DNA from: Myxococcales bacterium
GTDB lineage: Bacteria; Myxococcota_A; Polyangia; Haliangiales; Haliangiaceae
Direction of reading: 5' to 3'
Length of the DNA stretch: 64,000 nucleotides
NCBI GenBank assembly: GCA_016794525.1
Contig: JAEUJY010000108.1
Location: forward strand, 1-64,000
Shown here: positions 13,857 to 24,581 of the stretch, piece after piece
Layout of the letters: every line of letters starts with the position of its first letter
Numbering within the stretch: the stretch's first letter is position 1
Notes under the pieces: model-generated
Told to the model about the DNA's origin: nothing
Databases searched by the model: none
Seen by the model: only the letters and a program-made list of their open reading frames with translations
Position numbers and translations under genes: made by a program

Positions 13857-14780
13857 TCACCCCACCACCAGGCGCGTCCGCTGCGCGGCGGCGGCGATCG
13901 TGACCCGTGCGCCGGACGGGAAGCGCAGCGCGTCGGCCTCGACGCCGTCGGAGAAGATCACGCCGTCGTCGGGCATGTGCGACTCGATCGCGAGGCTGGC
14001 GCCGGCCGCCAGCAGGCCGGCGACGACGGTGGCCTGCGAGGTCTTGCTGACGAACGGCTCGCGCACGACGTAGGCCAGGCGGGGATCGTCGAGCGCGAGC
14101 GGCGGCGGGGCGCCGACGCTGCCGCCGGCGAACGCGGCCAGGCCGCGCGCCATCGCGAACATCGACGACAGCCAGCCGGTCGAGCCGGCGCCGGTGGCGA
14201 TCAGGACGCCGCTCGACGACTGCACCTCGGGCCGCCCGCCGACGGCGATCGCGTAGCGCGCCGAGACGTGGGAGCGCGCGCCGACGAACAGGTCGTTGAA
14301 CGCCAGCAGCCGCTGGCCGTCGTTGAGCCGGGCCTCGGCCAGCGTGACGTCGCGGGTGTGGGCGCGGCCCGCCAGCACCCGGCCGACCGCGCCGCGGGCC
14401 TGCTCGACCGCGAACGGCAAGAGCACGCCGTCGAAGCGCGCCGGGTCGGGGTTGATCGCCACCACCGGCTGCGCGCCGACGTACTTGGCGACGTTGGCGA
14501 CCAGCCCGTCCTGGCCGACCGTGACGATCAGATCGTGCGGCGCGAACAGGTAGCTCGGCACCACCGCGCGGTCGAGGTGCTGCTGCTTGAGCCCGAGGTC
14601 GTCGAGGCCGCGGTCGACGGTCGCCAGCGCGCGCCGGTAGGTGTCGTCCTCGCGCTGGTAGTCGGCGAAGTCGCCGCCCTGGCGCTCGATCGCGTAGCGG
14701 GCCTGGCCGCGGCTGCCCCAGCGCTCCAGGAGCTGGGCCAGCCGGGTCTTGCGGGTGACGACGACCAGCTTCTCGAACAC
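13857..14780 (-). CDS. diverged NAD kinase-like protein
   Basis: 307 residues, GTG start. The chain shows the NAD/diacylglycerol kinase fold: HDLIVTVGQDGLVANVAKYV where canonical NAD kinases have GGDGT, PVVAINPDPARFDGVLLPF (usual GVNxGxLGFL region), LLAFNDLFVG in place of the ALNE motif, and ATGAGSTGW for PTGST. The core is complete but key glycines differ (GQDGL), so substrate or activity may differ from NAD phosphorylation. It follows the SPFH gene after only 2 bases and ends 3 bases from the convergent lipoprotein. Probably real and expressed as a pair with the SPFH protein. Confidence 0.75.
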   Translation of the reverse strand: MFEKLVVVTRKTRLAQLLERWGSRGQARYAIERQGGDFADYQREDDTYRRALATVDRGLDDLGLKQQHLDRAVVPSYLFAPHDLIVTVGQDGLVANVAKYVGAQPVVAINPDPARFDGVLLPFAVEQARGAVGRVLAGRAHTRDVTLAEARLNDGQRLLAFNDLFVGARSHVSARYAIAVGGRPEVQSSSGVLIATGAGSTGWLSSMFAMARGLAAFAGGSVGAPPPLALDDPRLAYVVREPFVSKTSQATVVAGLLAAGASLAIESHMPDDGVIFSDGVEADALRFPSGARVTIAAAAQRTRLVVG

Positions 14781-14782
14781 GG

Positions 14783-15736
14783 CTACTTCGCCAGCAGCGT
14801 GCGCAGCAGGTCGGGGCTCATGTTGAGCTCGCCGATCTTCTGCGCGTTCTCGGCCAGCTCGCGGAAGGCCAGGGCGATCGAGCTGCGGGCGTCGCCGCCG
14901 CCGGCCGACAGCGCCGTCAGCGTCTTCCAGTCGACCTCGCGGATCGGCGTGAGCATCGCGTCGATCGCGTAGGCCTTGCTGTCGGCGTCCTGCTTGTCGT
15001 TGGCGACCTTCTTGGCGATCAGCGCGGTGCGCGCCTCCTCGATCGCGATGTCGGCGGCCACCGCCCGCTCGCGCAGCTCGCGCTGCTTGGCCGCGACCGC
15101 CAGCTCGGTCTCGAGCTCGCTCTCCTTGATGATGCGCTCCTGCTCGACGGCGGCGTTGCGCCGGGCGTAGATCGACTCGTCGGCCTCGCGCTGCAGCTGC
15201 TCGCGGGTCGCCGCCTCGAGCGCGCGGGCCAGGTCGGGGGTGGGGCGCGCGCCCAGCACCGCCAGCGACAGCACCTCGACGCCGAGCATCGCCACCGCGG
15301 GCGCGGTCCGCAGCCCCGCCGTCACCTCGGTCACCAGCGCCTCGGTGGCGGCCAGCGCGGCGCGCAGGCTCAGCCGCCCGATCACCGCGCGGCCCAGCAC
15401 CTGCGCCGCTTGCACCAGGCGCTCCTCGAGCTTGTCGGGATCGTCGGAGCGGTGCTTGCCGCGGTCGTCGACCGAGTAGTCGAGCAGGGCCGCCAGCTTG
15501 CCCGGCTCGCGCACGCGGTAGGTGAGCTGGCCCTGGATCGTGATCTCCTGGAAGTCGGCCGTGGTCTCGGTCCACACGAACGGCACGTCGGCGCTGCCCG
15601 CCGGCACCAGCACCACCGTCGACGTCGGCCGGTAGTACAGGAACGACAGCCCCGCGCCCTCGCGCTTCACGCGGCCGCGCTTGTAGTGGAGGACGTAGGT
15701 CGTGGGTGGCGCCTTGAGGTACGCGATGCCGAACAT
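14783..15736 (-). CDS. SPFH/Band 7 domain protein without membrane anchor
   Basis: 317 residues. The N-terminal 170 residues form the SPFH domain ([41 protein letters not shown]), followed by an Ala/Glu-rich coiled coil (about 175-255) of the kind that drives ring or scaffold assembly. Unlike flotillins and HflK/C it has no N-terminal membrane helix, so it would act in the cytoplasm or at the membrane face. It is the first gene of a pair with the NAD-kinase-like gene, under a clear promoter at 15743-15770. Confidence 0.85.
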   Translation of the reverse strand: MFGIAYLKAPPTTYVLHYKRGRVKREGAGLSFLYYRPTSTVVLVPAGSADVPFVWTETTADFQEITIQGQLTYRVREPGKLAALLDYSVDDRGKHRSDDPDKLEERLVQAAQVLGRAVIGRLSLRAALAATEALVTEVTAGLRTAPAVAMLGVEVLSLAVLGARPTPDLARALEAATREQLQREADESIYARRNAAVEQERIIKESELETELAVAAKQRELRERAVAADIAIEEARTALIAKKVANDKQDADSKAYAIDAMLTPIREVDWKTLTALSAGGGDARSSIALAFRELAENAQKIGELNMSPDLLRTLLAK

Positions 15737-15742
15737 GGGCTC

Positions 15743-15770
15743 ATGATAGTGTCTGATTTACACAATACAA
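15743..15770 (-). promoter_or_regulatory. sigma70-type promoter with operator for the SPFH gene
   Basis: On the minus strand TTGTAT, a 16-base spacer and TATCAT, ending 6 bases before the ATG. The spacer holds an inverted repeat GTGT-CTGATTT-ACAC (15749-15763 on the plus strand), a likely operator for a repressor. This is the most AT-rich promoter region in the window. Confidence 0.65.
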
Positions 15771-15800
15771 GCCGTTTGTTCGGCGTGAAGGCGCACGGCC

Positions 15801-15829
15801 GGGTATGCGCCGGCTCCGGCGCCATACCC
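15801..15829. repeat. long hairpin at the distal end of the second hexamer array
   Basis: GGGTATG-CGCCGG pairs with CCGGCG-C-CATACCC around a CTC loop, 13 bp with one bulged base. It closes the array on the side away from ompA. No T-run follows on either strand. It could stabilise or end the ompA transcript. Confidence 0.6.
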
Positions 15830-16070
15830 GACTCCGGCTCCGGCTCCGACTCCGGTTCCGGTTCCGACTCCGGCTCCGGTTCCGACTCCGGCTCCGGCTC
15901 CGGCTCCGGCTCCGGTTCCGACTCCGGCTCCGGCACCGGCACCGGTTCCGGCTCCGACTCCGGTTCCGGCTCCGACTCCGACTCCGGCTCCGGCTCCGGC
16001 TCCCGTCCCCGATCCCGTCTCCGTCCCCGATCCCGATCCCGTCCCCGTCCCCGATCCCGTCTCCGTCCCT
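15811..16070 (-). repeat. second hexanucleotide array, downstream of ompA
   Basis: On the minus strand, starting right after the ompA stop, are units GGGACGG, GGGATC, GGGGAC and then GGAGCC, GGAGTC, GGAACC, GGTGCC. The units share the GGnnnC form with the array at 2154-2421 and have the same orientation relative to the upstream outer-membrane gene. No protein is supported in any frame. Confidence 0.9.
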
Positions 16071-16071
16071 A

Positions 16072-18591
<2,520 letters not shown>

Positions 18592-18599
18592 CGTCGAAT

Positions 18600-18605
18600 A
18601 TTGTA
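18600..18605 (-). promoter_or_regulatory. -10 box TACAAT before the large ompA gene
   Basis: A near-consensus -10 hexamer 8 bases before the ATG, with a high-GC region upstream and no visible -35. Confidence 0.5.
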
Positions 18606-18678
18606 TCCCCGCGGGCGTCGGCGCCGGAAGGCCCCGCCTCGGGTGCGGACCGGGTAGCGAGACCCCCGGGATCGAGCG

Positions 18679-19485
18679 TCACGGTGGGAGCGTGAAGGTG
18701 AACTCCCACACGACGATCGACGACACCGGGCGGTCGGCGTCGTCCTTGGCCGGGGTGAAGGTCAACGCCCGCGCCCGCTTGAGGGCCAGCTCGTCGAGGC
18801 CGTGGCCGAGCTTCTTGATCAGCGTGACCTTGGCGACCTTGCCCTCGGCGTCGACGACCAGCTTGGCCTTGATGACGCCCTCGACGCCGAGCGCCCGGGC
18901 CTCGGCCGGGTACTCCTTGCCGGCGTCGAAGTAGTCGAAGTCGCCGGTCGGCTTGGCCGGGGTCTTGATCGCGGCCACCGAGACCGGGCGCGGCTCGACC
19001 CCGCTGCCCACGCCGCTGCCCGACCCGCCGCCGCTGCCGCCGCCGCTGCCGCCGCCGCCGGTGCGGCCGGAGGTGGTGGGCCCGGGCGGCACCGCGGCGC
19101 CGCGGCCGGGCGCCCCGACGTCCATGCGGAAGATCGGCGCGTCGCCGCCGCCGGTGGCGGGCGGCGTGTCCGCGGGGGGCGGCTCGGTCGTGGGCGGCTG
19201 CGGCGCGGTCGCGACCCGGCGCGGCGGGGCGGCCCGGGCACGGGTCGGCGGCGTGGGCGTCGCCAGCGCCGGCGGGGGCGGGGTGGTCGGCACCGGCTCG
19301 CTGGGCGGCGGCGGTGGCGGCGGCGGCGGGCGGAGCTGCGAGACGTCGATGTCCACCAGCGACACCCGCGGCGGCGGCGGCCGCGGCGGCGACTTCGACA
19401 CCACGCCGACCGCGTCGACCACGACCGCGAGGGTCAGGTGGACCGCGAGCGTCGCGGCGAGCGTGAGGTGGAGGGTCGACGCCAT
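18679..19485 (-). CDS. TonB-family energy transducer
   Basis: 268 residues: one N-terminal membrane helix (LHLTLAATLAVHLTLAVVVD), a long Pro-rich periplasmic spacer and a C-terminal TonB domain (YPAEARALGVEGVIKAKLVV, LDELALKRARALTFTPAKD). TonB passes proton-motive energy from ExbBD to outer-membrane transporters. Its start abuts the exbD stop, with the order exbB-exbD-tonB read leftward, so the three form one operon. The Gly/Ser-rich insert before the C-terminal domain (GGGGSGGGSGGGSG) lengthens the spacer. TolA-like function cannot be excluded. Confidence 0.88.
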   Translation of the reverse strand: MASTLHLTLAATLAVHLTLAVVVDAVGVVSKSPPRPPPPRVSLVDIDVSQLRPPPPPPPPPSEPVPTTPPPPALATPTPPTRARAAPPRRVATAPQPPTTEPPPADTPPATGGGDAPIFRMDVGAPGRGAAVPPGPTTSGRTGGGGSGGGSGGGSGSGVGSGVEPRPVSVAAIKTPAKPTGDFDYFDAGKEYPAEARALGVEGVIKAKLVVDAEGKVAKVTLIKKLGHGLDELALKRARALTFTPAKDDADRPVSSIVVWEFTFTLPP

Positions 19486-19938
19486 CTACTTGGGCGTGGT
19501 CCCCGGGGCGACGGCGGTCGGGGCCGCCGCCGGGTCGTTGGCCAGCGAGATCGACTCGATGCCGGCGGTCTTGGCCAGCTCGATCGCGCCGTAGATCGCG
19601 CCGTACGACGCGCTGGTGTCGCCGACGACGATCGCCTTGGCGTTGGGGTCGGCCTTGGCCAGCTCGGTCAGCTTCTGCTTGGCGACGACGCGGTCGGGGA
19701 ACGCCTCGCCCTTGATGTACATCGCGCCGGCCTTGTCGATCGTGATCACGACCGTGCCCGGCGAGTCCTGGCCGACCGACGACTTGGGCTTCTCGACCTC
19801 GATGCCGCGCTGGACGATCAGCCGCGCGGTGACCATGAAGATCACCAGCAGCACCAGCGCGACGTCGACGAACGGCGTGACGTTGATGTCGGTGATGGCC
19901 GCGCCGTCGTCGTCCTGGTAGAGGCTGCCGCCGGCCAT
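19486..19938 (-). CDS. exbD: ExbD/TolR biopolymer transport protein
   Basis: 150 residues with the usual single membrane helix carrying the proton-path Asp (ITDINVTPFVDVALVLLVIF), then a periplasmic domain (VVITIDKAGAMYIKGEAFPD, AIVVGDTSASYGAIYGAIEL). Works with ExbB as the stator-like motor that powers TonB. There is no gap to the genes on either side. A short Ala/Pro tail ends the protein. Confidence 0.93.
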   Translation of the reverse strand: MAGGSLYQDDDGAAITDINVTPFVDVALVLLVIFMVTARLIVQRGIEVEKPKSSVGQDSPGTVVITIDKAGAMYIKGEAFPDRVVAKQKLTELAKADPNAKAIVVGDTSASYGAIYGAIELAKTAGIESISLANDPAAAPTAVAPGTTPK

Positions 19939-20577
19939 CTACGCCGGCTCCTTGGCCCGCGCGTGGGCCGCGGCCAGCACCGCGTGGGCCATCTCGTCGG
20001 CCCCACCCATGACCACCTTGAGCCGCCGCGAGAAGTAGTTGTAGGCGACGACCGCGGGGATCGCGACCAGCAGGCCGATCGCGGTGGCGGTGAGCGCCTC
20101 GGCGATGCCGGCCATGACCGCGGTCTCGCTGCCGGTGGTGGCCTGCTTGAGATCGTCGAACGCCTTGATGACGCCGAGCACCGTGCCGAACAGCCCGACG
20201 AACGGGACGTTGTTGCCCAGCGTGCCGAGGACGATCAGGTTCTTGTCGGCGTCGCGCCGCCAGCGGGCGCGCTCGCCGTGCATGGCCTCGGCGGCGGCCG
20301 CCGGGCCGCCGTCGAACGCCTCGAGACCGGTGGCCGCGACGTGCAGCGGGATCGCCGGTGAGCCGCGCCAGCGCTTGGCCAGCGCGGCCCGGGCGGCGGC
20401 GTCGCCGGCCTTGGCCAGCTCGGCGCGGGCGGCGGCGGTGTCGCCGTCGCGGCCGCGGAACCACAGCGCGCGGTCGACCATGATCGCGATCGAGACGACC
20501 GACAGCACGATCAACAGCCACATCACCCACTCGGCGCCCAGCAGGGCGAAGTCGACGAACGATTGCGTCAGGTTCAT
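19939..20577 (-). CDS. exbB: MotA/TolQ/ExbB proton channel protein
   Basis: 212 residues with three membrane segments: one near the N-terminus (EWVMWLLIVLSVVSIAIMVD), a cytoplasmic loop with helical Ala-rich sequence, and two at the C-terminal half (NVPFVGLFGTVLGVIKAFDD and GIAEALTATAIGLLVAIPAV). The GLFGTVLGV and TATAIGLLVAIPA motifs are the family signatures. Forms the channel with ExbD. Its start overlaps the truD stop by 4 bases. Confidence 0.93.
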   Translation of the reverse strand: MNLTQSFVDFALLGAEWVMWLLIVLSVVSIAIMVDRALWFRGRDGDTAAARAELAKAGDAAARAALAKRWRGSPAIPLHVAATGLEAFDGGPAAAAEAMHGERARWRRDADKNLIVLGTLGNNVPFVGLFGTVLGVIKAFDDLKQATTGSETAVMAGIAEALTATAIGLLVAIPAVVAYNYFSRRLKVVMGGADEMAHAVLAAAHARAKEPA

Positions 20578-21728
20578 GAAGGACTACTCGCGTGAGGTTC
20601 GGGGTCGGGTGCGTCGGCGTCGCCGGCGTCGCCGGGTTCGTCGCTCGCGGGTGGGTGATCGTGGCCGAAGCCGTCGGCAGACTTTTGCACCTCGCGCAGG
20701 ATCGCGGTGGCGTAGGCGCCGGCGGGTAACGAAAACGTGACGCGGATCGCGTCGGGCGCAACCTCCTCGACCGCGGTGTCGGTCAAGCGCAGCGCGGCGG
20801 TGCGGCGGGTGCCGCTGGCCAGGTTGCCCAGCCGGGCGAAGTCGGCGACGCCGAGCTCGACGGCGGCCAGCAGCCGCGCCTCGCGGGCGTGGGCGGCGCT
20901 GTCGACGGTCGGCGCCTTCATGACCGCGCCGAACATCGGGCCGGTCAGCGCCAGCTCGCCGGCGTCGAGCCGCGCCTGATCCACCGCCGGCTCGGTCGAC
21001 ACGAACAGCCCGCCGCTGGTCGTCTTCTCGAGGACGTCGCCGGCGAGCACGGTGGTCACGAGGCCGTCGTCGAGCCGCTCGGCCAGCCAGCGGTTGAACA
21101 GGTACGACTGCAGCGCCGACACCAGGAACCGCTTCCGCTTGGGCGGCCCGCCGCCCTTGCCGCCGGCGCGGATGATCGCCAGCCCGGCGCCGGCGTTGTC
21201 GCCGCGGGCGCCGAACCGCTGCTCGCCGTACCAGTTGGGGGCGCCGTCGGCGAGCGCGGCCAGGATCGCGCGGGCCCGGGCGGCGGCGTCGGCGGCCGGC
21301 CCGACGTCGCGCACCACCAGCGCGAAGCGGTTGCCGCGCAGGTGGCCGGTGCGCAGCTTGTGGCGGTGGCGGACCGCGGCCAGCACGGTGAGCCCGTCGG
21401 CGCTCACGCCGAGCAGCGGCTCGGGGCGGGCCGGCGGCGGCAGCGACAGCCACTGCCGGGTCACCGCGTGGCGATCCTTCATGCCGGCCCAGCCGACGTC
21501 GCGCGCCGGCACGCCGGCCAGCGCCGCCAGCCGCTGCGCCGCCTCGGGCGTGGTCAGCCCGCGCTTCTCGACGTGGACGAAGACGTGATCGCCGGCGCCG
21601 TCGGCGGGGTACGCCGGGATCTCGTCGACCGCGAAGTCGTCGTCGACCGACCGCAGCCGCCCGCCGATGCCCGGCAGCGACGGGGTGCGGTACGGCATCG
21701 ACAGCGGCGGCAGGGACGGCGCGGGCAC
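20574..21728 (-). CDS. truD: tRNA pseudouridine(13) synthase TruD
   Basis: Converts U13 of tRNA(Glu) to pseudouridine. 384 residues from the first start, or 374 from an internal ATG at 21698 that gives the more typical N-terminus ([13 protein letters not shown]). The catalytic motif [20 protein letters not shown] carries the nucleophilic Asp; [14 protein letters not shown] and [19 protein letters not shown] are further TruD marks. The C-terminus is an extra Asp/Pro tail that overlaps the exbB start. It is the first gene of the tonB operon, an unusual pairing. Confidence 0.9.
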   Translation of the reverse strand: MPAPSLPPLSMPYRTPSLPGIGGRLRSVDDDFAVDEIPAYPADGAGDHVFVHVEKRGLTTPEAAQRLAALAGVPARDVGWAGMKDRHAVTRQWLSLPPPARPEPLLGVSADGLTVLAAVRHRHKLRTGHLRGNRFALVVRDVGPAADAAARARAILAALADGAPNWYGEQRFGARGDNAGAGLAIIRAGGKGGGPPKRKRFLVSALQSYLFNRWLAERLDDGLVTTVLAGDVLEKTTSGGLFVSTEPAVDQARLDAGELALTGPMFGAVMKAPTVDSAAHAREARLLAAVELGVADFARLGNLASGTRRTAALRLTDTAVEEVAPDAIRVTFSLPAGAYATAILREVQKSADGFGHDHPPASDEPGDAGDADAPDPEPHASSPS

Positions 21729-21758
21729 CGGCGTACTCTGGCACGGCGAGGGCGGTGA

Positions 21759-21764
21759 TAGAGT
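21759..21764 (+). promoter_or_regulatory. -10 box TAGAGT before the ChaN-like gene
   Basis: Seven bases before the chosen GTG. It sits in the short space between the divergent truD and ChaN-like genes. Confidence 0.4.
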
Positions 21765-21771
21765 CGCGGTC

Positions 21772-22683
21772 GTGCGCTACTCGCTCCCGGCGTTGCTCCT
21801 GGTCGTCGCCTGCGGCGGCGCGCCTCACCCCAGCGCGGTGCCGACCAACCACGGCGCCGAGGTCGGCGTGCGCGCGGCCGGGCTGCCGTTCGCGATCGTC
21901 GACGGCCACACCGGCCGGGCCGTCGCGACCGAGGCGTTCTGGGCCGCGCTGGCTTCCGCCCAGGCGGTGTGCGTCGGCGAGGAGCACCCCAACCCGCACC
22001 ACCACTGGGCGCAGCTGCAGGTGGTCGAGCACCTCGCCTCCGCCCCCGGCCAGCGGGCGCTGGGCCTGGAGATGATCCAGACGCCGATCCAGGGCGTCGT
22101 CGACGACTACGTCGCCGGCACGATCGACGAGCCGACGTTCGTCACCCGCTCGGGCTGGGCCGACCGCTGGGGCTACCCGTGGGCGCTGTACCAGCCGATG
22201 CTCGCCGCCGCGCGCGGCCAGGGCTGGGCGGTGCGCGCGCTCAACGCGCCGGCCGAGCTGGTCAAGCGGGTCGGCAAGGTCGGCGTCGCCGGGCTCGAGC
22301 CGGCGGAGCGCGCGCAGCTGCCCGAGCTGGTGCTCGACGACGCCAAGCACCGGGCGTGGTTCGACGCGCTGATGGCCGAGATGGGGCAGCACGGCGGCGA
22401 GCACATGCCGTCGCCCGACAACCTCTACGCCGCGCAGGTGGTGTGGGACGAGGCGATGGCCGGCAACGCCAAGGCGTGGCTCGACGGCGGCGGCGCCGGC
22501 ATCGTGATCCTCGCCGGCAACGGCCACTGCCACGACTGGGCGGTGGCCGGGCGGCTGCGCCGGCGCGGCGCGGCGCCGGTCGTGTCGGTGCGGCCGATCA
22601 TCGACGACGGGCAGGGCGGCGTGGCCGCGGCGCTGACCGAGGGCAACGTCGACTACCTGTTCGTCATGACGATGCCGAAGTAG
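21772..22683 (+). CDS. ChaN-like haem-binding lipoprotein (Cofac_haem_bdg family)
   Basis: 303 residues. The GTG at 21772 gives a signal peptide with lipobox (LLLVVACG). The family motif VCVGEEHPNPHHHWAQLQVV supplies the putative haem His residues. LGLEMIQTPIQGVVDDYVAG, ALNAPAELVKRVGKVGV and VILAGNGHCHDWAV follow in the usual order. ChaN proteins are iron-regulated lipoproteins of Gram-negatives thought to bind haem at the outer membrane. No Fur box is visible nearby. Confidence 0.88.
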   Translation: MRYSLPALLLVVACGGAPHPSAVPTNHGAEVGVRAAGLPFAIVDGHTGRAVATEAFWAALASAQAVCVGEEHPNPHHHWAQLQVVEHLASAPGQRALGLEMIQTPIQGVVDDYVAGTIDEPTFVTRSGWADRWGYPWALYQPMLAAARGQGWAVRALNAPAELVKRVGKVGVAGLEPAERAQLPELVLDDAKHRAWFDALMAEMGQHGGEHMPSPDNLYAAQVVWDEAMAGNAKAWLDGGGAGIVILAGNGHCHDWAVAGRLRRRGAAPVVSVRPIIDDGQGGVAAALTEGNVDYLFVMTMPK

Positions 22684-22690
22684 CGCGGCG

Positions 22691-23374
22691 TCACGCGCCG
22701 GCTTCGGCCAGCAGCTGCCCCGCGCTCTTCTCGAGCCACGCGCGGATGAACATGCAGAACTCGGCGCACTCCTCCTTGGTGTCGGGCGCCGGGAACAGCG
22801 TCATCGCGTTCATCGGGTTCTTGGCGACCAGCGCGTCGTAGATCGCCTTGGTCGCGGCGGCGGTCTTGGCGCCGAGGAAGCCGTCGACCGTCAGCGGCGC
22901 GAAGCCGACCACCTTGGCGAAGCGGTTGAGGTCGGCCTGCAGCGCCTTGAAGTCGTCGTGGACCGGGCCGGCGCCGTAGGCGATCGCGTCCTTGACGTTC
23001 CACTCCTTGCCGGTGCCCTTGTGGTAGCGGCGCAGGTCGGTCAGCCCCAGCGCCTTGCGCGCGGTGGTCTCGAGCCAGGTCCGCGACGCCATCGCGTTCT
23101 CGGCGGTCTCGGCGACCGTCGTCGGCGGCACCAGCGTCGCCGCCAGCATCGGGTTGGACGCGATCACGGCGAGGTGCACCGCCTTGAGCGCGGCCATCGT
23201 CTTGGGGCCGAGGACGCCGTCGACCTTGACCGCCTCGAACCCGACCTTGTCGGCGAAGTAGTTGAGGTCGGCCTGGATGCCGCGGAACACCTCGCGCGCG
23301 GCGCCGGCGCCGGTGATGGTGTCGCCGTGCTGCGTCCAGTCGTGGCCAGTCTCGAGCTTGCGGTCGTCGGACAT
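22691..23374 (-). CDS. tandem peptidoglycan-binding-like protein
   Basis: 227 residues made of two copies of about 95 residues. Each copy has IQADLNYFADKVGF / LQADLNRFAKVVGF, then VKVDGVLGPKTMAALKAV / LTVDGFLGAKTAAATKAI, and a helical half ending in WLETTARKAL / WLEKSAGQLL. The VDGxLGxKTxxA pattern is that of PG-binding type 1 modules. No signal peptide is visible, which is odd for a wall-binding protein. It has GGAGG 6 bases before the ATG and a TAGGCT box at 23399-23404, so it is leadered. It lies 94 bases behind the protease gene. Confidence 0.75.
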   Translation of the reverse strand: MSDDRKLETGHDWTQHGDTITGAGAAREVFRGIQADLNYFADKVGFEAVKVDGVLGPKTMAALKAVHLAVIASNPMLAATLVPPTTVAETAENAMASRTWLETTARKALGLTDLRRYHKGTGKEWNVKDAIAYGAGPVHDDFKALQADLNRFAKVVGFAPLTVDGFLGAKTAAATKAIYDALVAKNPMNAMTLFPAPDTKEECAEFCMFIRAWLEKSAGQLLAEAGA

Positions 23375-23380
23375 CGGGAG

Positions 23381-23404
23381 CCTCCAGGTGAGGCCCCGAG
23401 CCTA
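23381..23404 (-). promoter_or_regulatory. ribosome-binding site and -10 box before the tandem PG-binding-like gene
   Basis: GGAGG at 23385-23381 is spaced 6 bases from the ATG. TAGGCT at 23404-23399 would place transcription start near 23392, giving a short leader. This is one of the few starts here with a good Shine-Dalgarno sequence. Confidence 0.45.
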
Positions 23405-23468
23405 CACGACCTCGCCGCCGCGCCCGCCGCGCCGGCCCCCGATCGCCGCGACCTACCCCGCAGCTACA

Positions 23469-24581
23469 CTAGGAGCGCGCCTGCTCTTTCCAGAACGTCA
23501 GCTGCGTCGCCGGCGCCGGCTCGCAGCCGAAATCGGCGGCCAGCTGGTTGTCGAAGCGATCGGCCGAGGCCACGAACTTGGCCACCCAGCCGGCCAGCTC
23601 GTCGCGATCGCCGTGCGCGAAGACGTCGGTGATGTGCAGCGTCAGGTGCAGCCGGATGACGTTGTCGTCGAGGTCGAACGCGAACGGCGCGTGGTCGGCG
23701 GCCAGCAGGTAGCGGAACAGGTCGCCCAGGCGCTGCTTGCCCGGCTTGGCCAGCGGCGACGCGAAGCACAGGTGCTCCGAGCAGCAGCTCCAGATCTCGA
23801 TCGGCGCCGAGCCGCTGTAGAACGACCAGTTGGCCGCGCCGTGGCGGGCCAGCACCGGGTCGACGCCGGCGCCGGTGAGCGCGTCCTCGACGAAGCCGAC
23901 CAGCGGGTGCGGCGCCGGCGGATCGAAGTACGTGGCCAGCTCGAGGCTCTCGAGATCCGAGCCGCAGCTGGCACAGTAGCGCTCGGCGTGCTCGAGCAGC
24001 ACGTCGCACGCCGGGCACTGCACGCCGAACGCCGCGGTCTGGGCGTGGAAGCCGTCGATGAAGGTCTGGGCGTCGCCGCCGGGGATGCCGAAGCCGACGT
24101 TGTCGGCCGCGCGCAGCTTGCAGGTCGTGACCGCGACGATCCGGCGCGCGGCGTCGAGCATCGGCCCGCCGGAGTTGCCGGGGTTGATCGCCGCGTCGGT
24201 CTGGACGAAGTGCTGGCCGTCGAGCAGCTGGCTGGGGTTCGAGACCACGCCGTCGGTGATCGACAGCGGCAGGCCGACCGGGAAGCCGACGATGCTGATC
24301 GGCTGGTTGGGCTTGAGGTCGGCGGCGGCGTGGATCGCCAGGATCTCGCCGCCCGGCGCGCTGGCCAGCTCGACGATCGCCAGGTCGCGCTGCGGGTGGA
24401 TCCGGCGCACGGTGCCCAGCACGCGGCGGCGATCGCGCAGCTCGACCGCGACCTGGCGGTACGGCGCGACGACGTGGCAGTTGGTGACCAGCACCGTCGG
24501 GGCGATCAGGAAGCCCGAGCCGGTGCCGCCGCCGGTGAACACCTGGTACACGCCCAGGTCGGTGATGTCGGTGGCGCTCAT
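23469..24581 (-). CDS. trypsin-like serine protease with zinc ribbon and C-terminal chaperone-like module
   Basis: 370 residues, no signal peptide. The trypsin/HtrA-type domain (about 1-175) has H36 (LVTNCHVV), D66 (PQRDLAIVEL) and S137 (INPGNSGGPML). A zinc ribbon follows (C189/C192, C203/C206). The last ~160 residues resemble YbjN/CesT-like chaperone folds (LGDLFRYLLAADH, NVIRLHLTLHITDVF, ending ADRFDNQLAADFG at 340-352). The same module and closing motif occur in the overlapping upstream gene (24578-25822). With no export signal it should act in the cytoplasm, unlike DegP. The partner may regulate or target it. Confidence 0.85.
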   Translation of the reverse strand: MSATDITDLGVYQVFTGGGTGSGFLIAPTVLVTNCHVVAPYRQVAVELRDRRRVLGTVRRIHPQRDLAIVELASAPGGEILAIHAAADLKPNQPISIVGFPVGLPLSITDGVVSNPSQLLDGQHFVQTDAAINPGNSGGPMLDAARRIVAVTTCKLRAADNVGFGIPGGDAQTFIDGFHAQTAAFGVQCPACDVLLEHAERYCASCGSDLESLELATYFDPPAPHPLVGFVEDALTGAGVDPVLARHGAANWSFYSGSAPIEIWSCCSEHLCFASPLAKPGKQRLGDLFRYLLAADHAPFAFDLDDNVIRLHLTLHITDVFAHGDRDELAGWVAKFVASADRFDNQLAADFGCEPAPATQLTFWKEQARS

